A stretch of DNA of 64,000 nucleotides, from the NCBI RefSeq assembly GCF_024585165.1, contig NZ_CP029008.1, forward strand, positions 310,001-374,000, written 5' to 3'. Origin of the DNA: Bradyrhizobium sp. WBOS07 (GTDB lineage: Bacteria > Pseudomonadota > Alphaproteobacteria > Rhizobiales > Xanthobacteraceae). The notes below the pieces were generated by a model, which saw only the letters and a program-made list of their open reading frames with translations, made no database searches and had not been told where the DNA came from. Made by a program: the position numbers and the translations under genes. Position 1 is the stretch's first letter. Every line of letters begins with the position of its first letter. This document shows, piece by piece, positions 44,271-52,502 of the stretch.

Positions 44271-44355
44271 GAGCAAAGCGAAGCGTGCCCACGCATCTGT
44301 TGCGGTATTGAGCTGGTCGTGGGCACGGCGCAAGTGCGCCTTTGCCCACCCTACG
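44271..44355. repeat. Palindromic intergenic repeat B, copy 2
   Basis: GAGCAAAGCGAAGCGTGCCCACG and GTGGGCACGGCGCAAGTGCGCCTTTGCCCACCCTACG form a partial palindrome like those at 31224 and 52396. It lies between the convergent SRPBCC and DUF2189 genes. Confidence 0.75.
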
Positions 44356-44383
44356 GCACTGCCCAAGGGACGAAGGCAGCGAG

Positions 44384-45154
44384 CTACACCGGCGCCACCA
44401 GGCGCCGGTAGAGATGCCAGGTCGCATGCCCGAGCACCGGCAGCGTTACGATCAGCCCGAGAAAATAGGGCAGCGCCGACACGATCAGCAGCATCACGAT
44501 CACGGCGGCCCACGAGATCATCGGCAGCGGGCTCGTCACCACCGCGCGCACGCTCGTCACCATCGCCGTGACGAAATCGACCTCGCGGTCGAGCAGCAGC
44601 GGAAACGACACCACGGTGAGCGAGAACAGGATCAGCGACAGCACGGCACCGACCGCATTGCCGATGCCGAGGAACAGCAGGCCCTCGTTGGTCGTCAGCA
44701 CCACCGTCATGAACTCCTGAAGGCTCGAGAACGAGGCGTTCAAGCCGAGCAGCAGCGCGATCAGGAGCCGCACCTGGTACATCCAGACCACGAATACGAA
44801 CAGCGTGACGAACGCCATCCAGCCGATCTCGCTGCGCGAGCGCACGGCCGACCAGATCGCGCCGAAGGAGACCGGCTGGCCGAGCTCGCGGCGGCGGCTG
44901 ACCTCGTAGAGGCCGATCGCCACGAACGGTCCGATCAGCGCGAAGCCGGCCGCCAGGGGATAGACCAGATAGACCATGCCGAAGGCGGTGAAGCACAGCA
45001 TGATGGCGATGCCGCCGGCGGCGTAAAGCGCGCCGAAGCACAGACCGTAAAGCGGCAGTGCCTGGAAATCACGCAGCCCCTCGACCAGCGCTTCGGCGAT
45101 GTCGTTCGCCGCGATGGGACGCACCACCGGATCGACCTTGCCCGAAACGGACAT
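44384..45154 (-). CDS. DUF2189 family membrane protein
   Basis: This 256-residue protein has six or so hydrophobic helices, starting after an NDIAEALVEGLRDFQALPLY segment, and a GPFVAIGLYEVSRRRELGQP loop characteristic of DUF2189. The start at 45154 has a GGAGG site six bases upstream, whereas ATG 45160 lies on top of that site. It is an integral inner-membrane protein of unknown function. It is divergent from the hybrid histidine kinase at 45400. Confidence 0.85.
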   Translation of the reverse strand: MSVSGKVDPVVRPIAANDIAEALVEGLRDFQALPLYGLCFGALYAAGGIAIMLCFTAFGMVYLVYPLAAGFALIGPFVAIGLYEVSRRRELGQPVSFGAIWSAVRSRSEIGWMAFVTLFVFVVWMYQVRLLIALLLGLNASFSSLQEFMTVVLTTNEGLLFLGIGNAVGAVLSLILFSLTVVSFPLLLDREVDFVTAMVTSVRAVVTSPLPMISWAAVIVMLLIVSALPYFLGLIVTLPVLGHATWHLYRRLVAPV

Positions 45155-45399
45155 CAGCATCCTCCACAGATCGGCGCGATCTTGCGTCGCGCGCGGCTTG
45201 AACGCGATATTAGCGCCACTGCGCGCAGGTGCAACTTAATGCCGGATGACGGCAAGGAGCGGCGGCCAGCAGAGCCACGCCTCGAATTCTTTACTCTTCC
45301 ATGTGATTTTCGAGCAGATTGCTATGGACTGAGCCGACAATCGTCCGCAAATTTTACCTTCAAGCCAACGCGCGATGATCAGAACGGACCGCCCAACAG

Positions 45400-47628
45400 A
45401 TGAGCCTGCGCACCCGATTACTGATCCTCGTCATCGCGGCCATGCTGGTACCGGCGATTCTGGTCGGGCTGCGGTTCATGCAGAACCGGACCAGCGAGAT
45501 CGATGCGGCGCTGGCCAATCTGGCCGCGTCCGCCGACGACATCGCGAGCGATCTGGACGAGAAGATCCAGGGCACCGCCCAGCTTCACTATGGTCTCGCC
45601 CGTGCGCGCGACCTCGACACGCGCGACAAGGCGGCGTGCTCGGCGTTTCTGTCGGATGTCCGCGAGGAATATCCGCAGTTCACGGGCATCCTGACCATCG
45701 ATCCTGACGGCAGACTGTTCTGCGACTCGCTGCGGACCAACCGCACGCTCGACCTGAACGACCGCGGCTATTTCAAGGAGGTCAAGACTCTTCAAGGCGT
45801 CGTCGCGGTAGAGCCGGTGTTCGGCCGCCTCACCGGACTCTCGGTGCTCCAGATCGCCTATCCCGTGCGATCAGAGACGGGCGCGCTGAAATTCGTGCTG
45901 CTCGCGTCGTTCAACCTGAACAAGTTCGCAGAGTTTCACGACAAGCGGCTGCTCGCCGAAAAGGACATCCTCTTCGTCGATGCCAAGGGTACGGTCCTGG
46001 CAGCGCCCAAGGGGGGCGGCTGGCGCGAGCCCGTCGGCGGATCCATTGCGGGCTCCGACCTGTTCCGCTTCGCGGCAGCGCCCGACGGCGAGCCATTTCG
46101 GGAGGTGACCGACCGCGGGGGCCACGCGCAGATCTGGGGCGTTGCCCGCAATGCCTCGATCCGCAAGGCCGGCCTCTACATCCTGGTCGGACGTTCCAAG
46201 GACGGACTGGTCGCGGCTGCAAACCGCCGGCTTTACGAGGACATGGCGATCCTCGCGGTGGCCTTGCTGCTGCTCCTGGCCGGCTTGTGGATCCTCACCA
46301 CGGTGAGCATCGGGCGCCAGGTCGGGCGGCTCGCCGTGATGGCGAAAAGGCTCGGGCGCGGCGATCTCAGCGCACGAATTCCGCCGCCCCATCCGCGCGG
46401 CGAGCTCGGCGGATTGATGACCCTGCTCAACGGCACCGCCGAGTCGCTCGAGCAGCAACGCGCCGCCATCGCCGACCTCAGCCACAAGCTCAGCCAGTCC
46501 CAGAAGATGGAGGCCATGGGCCAGCTCACCGGCGGCGTGGCGCATGACTTCAACAATCTCTTGACCGTCATCCTCGGCAATTCGGAGCATCTTGCCGACA
46601 GGCTGGCGGGCAACAGGGAATTGCAGCGGATCGCCGGCGACATCGCGACCGCCGCCGAGCGCGGCTCCGACCTGACACGCAGCCTGCTCGCCTTCGCGCG
46701 CAAGCAGCCGCTCCGGCCGAGAGAGGTCGACATCGCCGAAAAGATCCTCGGCATGGAGCAGCTGCTGCGCCGGACCCTGGGCGAGCACATCGAGTGCAAC
46801 TTCACGTTCGCGCCGGGTTTGTGGCTTGCCAGCGTCGATCCCGGCCAATTGGCAACCGCGGTTCTCAACCTCGTGCTCAACGCACGCGACGCAATGCCGG
46901 AAGGCGGCAAGCTGACCGTCGAGGTCCGCAACAGCTCGCTCGGCCAATCCGACCTCGACGTCAACGGCGAGCCGCGGCCCGGCGACTACGTCATGGTGGC
47001 GGTCACGGATACCGGCAGCGGCATGAGCTCCGAAGTGGCGAGCCGCGCGTTCGAGCCGTTCTTCACGACCAAGGAGGTCGGCAAGGGGACCGGCCTCGGC
47101 CTGAGCATGGTCTACGGGTTTGCACAACAATCCGGCGGACTCGTGCAAATGCAGTCGGAGCCGGGCCAAGGCAGCGTCGTCAGGCTGTTCTTTCCCCGCC
47201 TCGCAACACCGCCAAGCGAAGATCCGCCGCCTGCGGAGCGGACCGTCACACAGGCGGAGCGCGAGACCATCCTCCTCGTCGAGGACGACGACATGGTGCG
47301 CGCCTATGTCGAGAACGAGCTGAAGGCGCTCGGCTACCGCGTCATCACCGCCTCGAACGGACCCGCGGCGCTGGAATTGCTGCACCGAAACGGGGAGATC
47401 CAGCTGCTGTTGACCGACGTCGTAATGCCCGGCGGCATGTTCGGGCCGGAGCTCGCAAGACAAGCAACGGTGCTGCGGCCCGATCTCAAGGTGCTCTTCA
47501 CCTCAGGCTACAGCCAGGATCCCGTCAAGACGCCGGACGGGATCAACGCCCGCATCCTGACGAAGCCGTTCCGAAGGCAGGATCTTGCCACGATGCTGCG
47601 GTCCGCCCTGGCAGCGAGGCCGCGATAG
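45400..47628 (+). CDS. Hybrid sensor histidine kinase with Cache sensor and receiver domain
   Basis: This 742-residue protein has TM1 at about residues 7-24, an extracytoplasmic double-Cache-like sensor (about 30-280, with GILTIDPDGRLFCDSLR), TM2 near 290-307, HAMP, HisKA with GGVAHDFNNLLT (phospho-His near 379), and HATPase_c with LNARDAMP, GSGM and GTGLGLSMV. A C-terminal receiver domain has its phospho-acceptor Asp in LLTDVVMP near 672 and a TKPF lysine. It could pass phosphate to a separate response regulator or Hpt protein, but no partner is adjacent. The start at 45400 leaves the first membrane helix intact. Confidence 0.92.
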   Translation: MSLRTRLLILVIAAMLVPAILVGLRFMQNRTSEIDAALANLAASADDIASDLDEKIQGTAQLHYGLARARDLDTRDKAACSAFLSDVREEYPQFTGILTIDPDGRLFCDSLRTNRTLDLNDRGYFKEVKTLQGVVAVEPVFGRLTGLSVLQIAYPVRSETGALKFVLLASFNLNKFAEFHDKRLLAEKDILFVDAKGTVLAAPKGGGWREPVGGSIAGSDLFRFAAAPDGEPFREVTDRGGHAQIWGVARNASIRKAGLYILVGRSKDGLVAAANRRLYEDMAILAVALLLLLAGLWILTTVSIGRQVGRLAVMAKRLGRGDLSARIPPPHPRGELGGLMTLLNGTAESLEQQRAAIADLSHKLSQSQKMEAMGQLTGGVAHDFNNLLTVILGNSEHLADRLAGNRELQRIAGDIATAAERGSDLTRSLLAFARKQPLRPREVDIAEKILGMEQLLRRTLGEHIECNFTFAPGLWLASVDPGQLATAVLNLVLNARDAMPEGGKLTVEVRNSSLGQSDLDVNGEPRPGDYVMVAVTDTGSGMSSEVASRAFEPFFTTKEVGKGTGLGLSMVYGFAQQSGGLVQMQSEPGQGSVVRLFFPRLATPPSEDPPPAERTVTQAERETILLVEDDDMVRAYVENELKALGYRVITASNGPAALELLHRNGEIQLLLTDVVMPGGMFGPELARQATVLRPDLKVLFTSGYSQDPVKTPDGINARILTKPFRRQDLATMLRSALAARPR

Positions 47629-47637
47629 TCGCGATAG

Positions 47638-48087
47638 TTAGGAGCGCGATGCGAGCAGAAGCGCCACGGCGAGATTGGCCGCGAACAGGCCCGCGTCGAT
47701 GACGAAGATTCTGAGCATCGGGCCCTTCAGCACCGGCCAGTAGGCGACCCCGACCCGGCCGCCGCGCATCAGCACCGGAACATTGTAGGCGAACTGGCTG
47801 AAATGGCAGGCGGCGAAGAACACGAACAACACGAGCTGGGCTTCGACCGGCTGGAAGAAGGACGGACGCGCCGCCAGAAGATAGAGCGACAGCAGCCCTA
47901 TCGGCAGGTTCATTCCGCCGAGAAACGCAACGCTGGCCGCAAGGGTCGGCGCGATCGGATTGCTGCGCTCTTCGCGCGGCAGCAATATCTTCAGCGTGTT
48001 GGTTTGCGCGATGCTGAACTGGATGAAGGCGCCGACGAACCAGAGCGTGTTGAGGAGCAGGACGATATCCGAAAGACGCATGGTCAT
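47638..48087 (-). CDS. Putative inner-membrane protein, 149 residues
   Basis: Four hydrophobic helices (LLLNTLWFVGAFIQFSIAQ first; AQLVLFVFFAACHF and VIDAGLFAANLAVALLLA later) mark an integral membrane protein. No family is recognised. Its ATG at 48087 overlaps the stop of the NTF2-like gene upstream as ATGA, indicating translational coupling. An ATG at 48081 would start it six bases later. The coupling suggests a shared task. Confidence 0.75.
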   Translation of the reverse strand: MTMRLSDIVLLLNTLWFVGAFIQFSIAQTNTLKILLPREERSNPIAPTLAASVAFLGGMNLPIGLLSLYLLAARPSFFQPVEAQLVLFVFFAACHFSQFAYNVPVLMRGGRVGVAYWPVLKGPMLRIFVIDAGLFAANLAVALLLASRS

Positions 48088-48452
48088 TTTCCGTAGAAGG
48101 CTTCACTGCGAACGACGCGGCCGGCATCGTCGAAATCCATGAACTCGCTGGCGCGGGTGTCGCCCAGCTGCCACCACACCGTCAGCCGCGCGATCGCATC
48201 GTCCCAGCTCCAGCTCAATATCTTCAGGTCGGCGCTTTCGATGTGGCCGTAGGCCTTCCGCCAATAGGCGCGGATGTTCTCGGCCCCTGCCACGACCGCA
48301 GAGCCGGTCAGCGTCAACGCCAGAGGGCTGCGCATCTGCGCGTCGGCGGCAAGATGCGCGACGACGGCGTCGATATCGACCTTGCGCCAGCTCGCGCACC
48401 ATGCCGCGACAAAGGGCTCCGCGGCCGCGCGATTCATCGTCCGTCCGGTCAT
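48084..48452 (-). CDS. NTF2-like (SnoaL-type) protein
   Basis: This 122-residue protein has an NTF2-like cone fold pattern: EPFVAAWCASWRKVDIDAVVAHLA, then MRSPLALTLTGSAVVAGAENIRAYWRKAY, and a C-terminal SEFMDFDDAGRVVRSEAFYG. Such proteins bind or act on small hydrophobic molecules or serve as ligand-binding partners. The ATG at 48452 has a GGAGG site eight bases upstream. It is translationally coupled with the membrane protein gene that follows. Confidence 0.83.
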   Translation of the reverse strand: MTGRTMNRAAAEPFVAAWCASWRKVDIDAVVAHLAADAQMRSPLALTLTGSAVVAGAENIRAYWRKAYGHIESADLKILSWSWDDAIARLTVWWQLGDTRASEFMDFDDAGRVVRSEAFYGK

Positions 48453-48533
48453 GACACGGCCCTCCCCATCGCTCGTTAGCGATGAGAGTGGCAAAGCCGG
48501 CATCTTATGTCAATCATGTTGACTTGAGAAACG

Positions 48534-49001
48534 TCAATTGTGGTCGGCGATCGCCTCCATGACGGCCGTCCAGGCCGCGGCCCCGGGCGCCCCGACGCGA
48601 TCGAACGCCTCGCGCATGACCTTGCGCTCGTGGTCCGAGGCACGCTGCTCGATGCGCTGCCCGGCGGCGGTCAGGCGCAGCAGCTTCGAGCGATGCTGCT
48701 CGGGCGCGCGCTTCGAGGTGACGAGCTTGCGCTCCAGCAGCAGATTGAGCGGCCGGTTCAGCGCCTGCTTGGAAATGCCGAGGACCTCGAGCAGCGCGCC
48801 GATCGCGATATCGGGCCGGCGCGCGACGACGTAGAGGATGCGATGGTGCGGACGCGACAGGCCCTGCTTGGCAAGATATGCGTCCGCCTCCAGCGTCATC
48901 CCGCGCCAGCCGTAATACATGAGCTCGAGCGCTGCATCGAGATCGTGCAGCTTGTCGAGCGAGGCGCGGTGAAGTCCCGCGGCTTGAGGCGCCTTTGCCA
49001 T
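48534..49001 (-). CDS. MarR-family transcriptional regulator
   Basis: This 155-residue protein has a winged helix-turn-helix, with GLSRPHHRILYVVARRPDIAIGALLEVLGISKQALNRPLN around residues 50-90 and the wing KLVTSKRAPEQHRSKLLRLT. It starts eight bases after the stop of the acyl-CoA synthetase gene on the same strand. MarR proteins near acyl-CoA synthetases often sense aromatic or acyl-CoA compounds and repress the operon, which would be feedback control here. The ligand is unknown. Confidence 0.88.
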   Translation of the reverse strand: MAKAPQAAGLHRASLDKLHDLDAALELMYYGWRGMTLEADAYLAKQGLSRPHHRILYVVARRPDIAIGALLEVLGISKQALNRPLNLLLERKLVTSKRAPEQHRSKLLRLTAAGQRIEQRASDHERKVMREAFDRVGAPGAAAWTAVMEAIADHN

Positions 49002-49009
49002 GATCAACG

Positions 49010-50620
49010 TCAGCCCTTGGTCCGCAGCTCGCGCCGCAGCACCTTGCCGGTGGCGGTCATCGGCAGCGTCTCGGCGAATGCGACGAAGCGGGGATATTCG
49101 TGCGCGGCGAGCTGCACCTTGACGAACTCCTGGATTTCGCGGGCGAGCGCGTCGGTGCCGGCAAAGCCCGGACGCAGCACGATCCACGCCTTGATCGATT
49201 CGGTGCGGATCGGATCGGGGATGCCGACGACCGCGGCCATCGCCACCGAGGGATGCTTCATCAGCGTGTGCTCGATCTCGGACGGACCGACGCGATAGCC
49301 GGCGGTGGTGATGACGTCGTCCTCGCGGCTGACATACCAGAAATAGCCGTCCGCATCCTGCACGCCGAGATCGCCGGTGAGCAGGAACGCGCCGGCATAT
49401 TTCTTCGCGGTCGCTTCCGGATTGCGCCAGTATTCGAGCATGGTGACGGGGCACGGCTGGCGCACGCCGATGATGCCGCGCTGGCCGCGCGACAATTCCT
49501 CGCCCTTGTCGTTGACGATGCGGACGTCGAAGCCCGGCGTCGCCTTGCCCATCGAACCCGGGCGGATCGGAAACAAATTGGAGTTGCTGCCGATCACGAG
49601 ATTGCACTCGGTCTGGCCGAACACCTCGTGCGCGTCGATGCCGAAGGTCTCGCGCACCCAGCCGAGCAATTCGCTGCCGAGCGATTCCCCGCCGGTGAAG
49701 ATGCTGCGCAGCTTGACGCCGGTATGCTTCACGCCGGCCTGCCGCATCAGCTTCAGCGCGGTCGGCGGCAGGAAGACGTTGCGCACGCCGAGGTCGGCCA
49801 TCATCTGCATCGCCGCCTGCGGCTCGAACTTGCGCGCACGATGGCCGACGAGGGGGATGCCGTGATACCAGAACGCGAACAGGCCGTTGATGAGGCCGCC
49901 GATCCAGGCCCAATCCGCCGGCGTCCACATGAGATCGCCGGGCCTGGGCAGGAAGTTGTGGCACATCTCGACGTTGGGCAGGTGGCCGAGCACGACGCGG
50001 TGCGCATGCAGCGCGCCCTTGGGATTGCCTGTCGTGCCCGAGGTGTAGATGATCAGCGCAGGGTCATCGCATGAGGTGTCGACCCGCGCGAAGTCGGGTG
50101 ATGCCGCCTTCACCGCATCCCAGAACGATGTCGTGCCAGCCGGTGCACGCGTGCCGACGATATAGACGTTCTTCAGCTCCGGCAGGCGGTCGCGGATCTT
50201 CGCAAGCTTCGCCCAGCCGCCCTCGTCGGTGACGATGGCCTTGGCCTCGGAATTGGACAGGCGGAATTCCAGCGCGTCCTCGCCGAACAGCGCGAACAGC
50301 GGGATCGAGATCAGGCCGGAGCGAAACGCCGCGACATGCGCGATCGGCAATTCCAGCGATTGCGACAGGAAGACCGCGACGCGGTCGCCGCGCGCCAGCC
50401 CGTCCGCCTTCAGCACATTGGCAAAGCGGCGCGACATCTCGGCGACCTCGTCGAAGGAGGTGCGGCTGGTCCCGCCGTTCTCGTCGACATAGACCAGCGC
50501 GAGCCGCCCGGTGCCGTCGGCATGGCGATCGCAGCACGCCTCGGCGATGTTGAAGCGTGCCGGGACGTCCCAGCGGAAATTGCGGACGAGTTCGTCGTAG
50601 GTCTTTGCTTCCGTCAGCAT
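49010..50620 (-). CDS. AMP-forming acyl-CoA synthetase
   Basis: This 536-residue adenylate-forming enzyme has the P-loop IIYTSGTTGNPKG near residue 190, the VFGQTECN motif A5, TGDLGVQDADGYFWYVSREDD, and the catalytic Lys in MTATGKVLRREL near the end. It activates a carboxylic acid to acyl-CoA with ATP via acyl-AMP. It resembles medium-chain acyl-CoA synthetases rather than acetyl-CoA synthetase. The MarR gene follows directly, so the pair is probably an operon. The natural acid is not known. Confidence 0.92.
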   Translation of the reverse strand: MLTEAKTYDELVRNFRWDVPARFNIAEACCDRHADGTGRLALVYVDENGGTSRTSFDEVAEMSRRFANVLKADGLARGDRVAVFLSQSLELPIAHVAAFRSGLISIPLFALFGEDALEFRLSNSEAKAIVTDEGGWAKLAKIRDRLPELKNVYIVGTRAPAGTTSFWDAVKAASPDFARVDTSCDDPALIIYTSGTTGNPKGALHAHRVVLGHLPNVEMCHNFLPRPGDLMWTPADWAWIGGLINGLFAFWYHGIPLVGHRARKFEPQAAMQMMADLGVRNVFLPPTALKLMRQAGVKHTGVKLRSIFTGGESLGSELLGWVRETFGIDAHEVFGQTECNLVIGSNSNLFPIRPGSMGKATPGFDVRIVNDKGEELSRGQRGIIGVRQPCPVTMLEYWRNPEATAKKYAGAFLLTGDLGVQDADGYFWYVSREDDVITTAGYRVGPSEIEHTLMKHPSVAMAAVVGIPDPIRTESIKAWIVLRPGFAGTDALAREIQEFVKVQLAAHEYPRFVAFAETLPMTATGKVLRRELRTKG

Positions 50621-50699
50621 GGGCTTGGCGTTTTCCGGGGTCTTGTTATTCTTGTGCAGTCTAGTCTAGGGCCGCGAACGCACGGGACAAGCCCCGCGC

Positions 50700-50805
50700 C
50701 GTCATTCCGGGGCGCCCGAAGGGCGAGCCCGGAATCCATCGGGCCACAGGAAACGCCGCCTGATGGATTCCGGGCTCGACGCTGACGCGTCGCCCCGGAA
50801 TGACG
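50700..50805. repeat. Palindromic intergenic repeat C, copy 3
   Basis: CGTCATTCCGGGGCGCC on the left and GGCGCGTCGCCCCGGAATGACG type sequence on the right form the same long palindrome as at 32849, with inner CCCGGAATCCATC / GATGGATTCCGGG pairing. It lies between the epoxide hydrolase-like gene's stop and the acyl-CoA synthetase start. Confidence 0.85.
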
Positions 50806-50811
50806 AGACAG

Positions 50812-51948
50812 TCACCGCACCGTCGCAAAGAACTTCCTGACATCGCGCACGAACAGATCCGGCTGCTCGAAGGCGGCGAAATGGCCGCCCTTCTCCATCT
50901 CGCTCCAATGGGTGATGTTGGGAAAGTTCGGCTGCATCCAGTGCCGCACCGGCGTGATGATCTCCTTGGGGAACGCGGCGACGCCGGTCGGCACCTCGAC
51001 CACAGGCGTGGTGCGACGCTTGCCGAAACTTTCCCAGTAGAGCCGCGCCGAGGAGGTCGCCGTCTCCGTCGCCCAATAGAGCATGACGTTGTCGAGCAGC
51101 TCGTCCTTGCTGAAGATGTTCTCGGGGTGTCCGTCGCAATCGGTCCAGGCCCAGAACTTTTCAAGGATCCAGGCCGCCTGCCCGCTCGGCGAATCCGTGA
51201 GGCCATAGCCGAGCGTCTGCGGGCGCGTCGATTGCTGCTTGGAATAGCCGGAATCGAGATCGGCATAATGCTTGAGGCCGGCCAGCGCGCGTTTCTCTTC
51301 CGCCGTCGGCTCGCCCTCGATGCGCGGCGGCGAGTTGAAGGACAGCGTGATGTGGATGCCGGCGCAGTGTGCCGCGTCCTGCGCGCCGAGCGAGGTCGTC
51401 ACCGCCGAGCCCCAATCGCCGCCTTGCGCGCCGTAGCGGATATAGCCGAGCCGCTCCATCAGCTTCGCCCAGGTCGCGGCGATGCGATCGACGCCCCAGC
51501 CGGTCGTCTTCGGCTTCTCGGAGAAGCCGAAGCCCGGCAGCGAGGGACAGACGACGTGGAACGCATCGGCGGGATCGCCGCCATGCGCAGCGGGATCGGT
51601 GAGCGGCGCGATCACCTTCTGGAATTCGACGATCGAGCCCGGCCAGCCATGGGTGATGATCAGCGGCAGCGCGTTCGGCTCCTTCGAGCGCGCGTGGATG
51701 AAGTGGATGTCGAGCCCGCCGATCTCGGTGGTGAACTGGTGGAAGCGATTGAGCTTCGCCTCGCGCGCCCGCCAGTCGTAATCCCTGGCCCAGTAGGCGC
51801 AGATCTCCCGGATCCACTTCAGCGGCGCGCCCTGGCTCCAGTCGTCGACCAGCTCCGCCTCCGGCCAGCGCGTGCGGGCAAGGCGCGATTTGAGGTCGGC
51901 GAGGATCTCGTCGCTGATGGCGATGCGGAACGGCTTGATGGCGGTCAT
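50812..51948 (-). CDS. Epoxide hydrolase-like alpha/beta hydrolase
   Basis: This 378-residue protein has the epoxide-hydrolase N-terminal segment (RLARTRWPEAELVDDWSQG) and an alpha/beta fold with HGWPGSIVEFQKVI as the oxyanion turn, the nucleophile Asp in GGDWGSAV near residue 178, and a late GHFAAFEQPDLF with the catalytic His. Microsomal-type epoxide hydrolases open epoxides to diols. No cofactor motif is seen, and no epoxide source is adjacent. The ATG at 51948 is well placed. Confidence 0.9.
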   Translation of the reverse strand: MTAIKPFRIAISDEILADLKSRLARTRWPEAELVDDWSQGAPLKWIREICAYWARDYDWRAREAKLNRFHQFTTEIGGLDIHFIHARSKEPNALPLIITHGWPGSIVEFQKVIAPLTDPAAHGGDPADAFHVVCPSLPGFGFSEKPKTTGWGVDRIAATWAKLMERLGYIRYGAQGGDWGSAVTTSLGAQDAAHCAGIHITLSFNSPPRIEGEPTAEEKRALAGLKHYADLDSGYSKQQSTRPQTLGYGLTDSPSGQAAWILEKFWAWTDCDGHPENIFSKDELLDNVMLYWATETATSSARLYWESFGKRRTTPVVEVPTGVAAFPKEIITPVRHWMQPNFPNITHWSEMEKGGHFAAFEQPDLFVRDVRKFFATVR

Positions 51949-52012
51949 CGGTTGCCTCCCGATTTGTTTCTGCCGGTAGAGAGTAGACCGAACCGATGCG
52001 GCATCAAAGGTG

Positions 52013-52153
52013 CCCCTTCTCCCCTTGTGGGAGAAGGTGGCGCGCAGCGCCGGATGAGGGGTATCTCTCCGCTTGCCCAATTGCGAGAGGTTCACTCGCG
52101 GAAAGATACCCCTCACCCGTCTCGCCGCTTCGCGGCGATCCACCCTCTCCCAC
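52013..52153. repeat. Palindromic intergenic repeat A, copy 2, with an insertion at its end
   Basis: This is the repeat at 26201-26615 in the opposite orientation: CCCTTCTCCCCTTGTGGGAGAAGG first, then CACCCGTCTCGCCGCTTCGCGGCGATCCACCCTCTCCCAC. The second hairpin is cut at its apex, at CCCAC, where the IS481-type fragment begins. Confidence 0.85.
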
Positions 52154-52280
52154 TGTTCAGACCGGGGAGATGGTGGACGGGTGTTCGGAGACATCGTGGA
52201 CACTTTCGACAGCTCAGTAAGGAGGCTGTCGGATGCCGTTCCGCGAGGTGTCTCGGATGGACGCGAGATTGGAGTTTGTC
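52154..52280 (+). mobile_element. IS481-type element, left-end fragment
   Basis: These 127 bases are identical to 26223-26349: the full 54-base inverted-repeat end (TGTTCAGACCGGGGAGATGG...) and the transposase start at 52233, MPFREVSRMDARLEFV. After 52280 the two copies diverge, and the second inverted repeat is absent, so the right end is lost. It sits at the same apex position of repeat A as the complete element at 26223, in the opposite orientation to the repeat. Confidence 0.85.
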
Positions 52281-52395
52281 GGGCGCGGGTCCTACGTCGG
52301 TGCTCAAGGCACAGGTGGGCAAGGCGGCTCCCGGCGGATCGGCCCGGCCGACCAGCCTACACCAACTGACTGGCCTCCGAACGCCAGAAGGGTAC
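52281..52395. other. Intergenic sequence right of the IS fragment
   Basis: No gene is seen. The first part follows the point where identity with the other IS copy stops and does not look like transposase. It is presumably host intergenic DNA joined by the deletion that removed the element's right end. Confidence 0.45.
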
Positions 52396-52484
52396 AGGGT
52401 GGGCAAAGCGAAGCGTGCCCACCATTTCAACATTGCAGAGTAAGACCGTGGGCACGGCGCTGACGCGCCTTTGCCCACCCTACG
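52396..52484. repeat. Palindromic intergenic repeat B, copy 3
   Basis: AGGGTGGGCAAAGCGAAGCG / CGCGCCTTTGCCCACCCTA pair across an inner GCGTGCCCACC / GTGGGCACGGCG. Matches the copies at 31224 and 44271. It ends 18 bases before the adenylate cyclase stop codon. Confidence 0.85.
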
Positions 52485-52502
52485 GCAGCGCCGATGCGGC
52501 GA

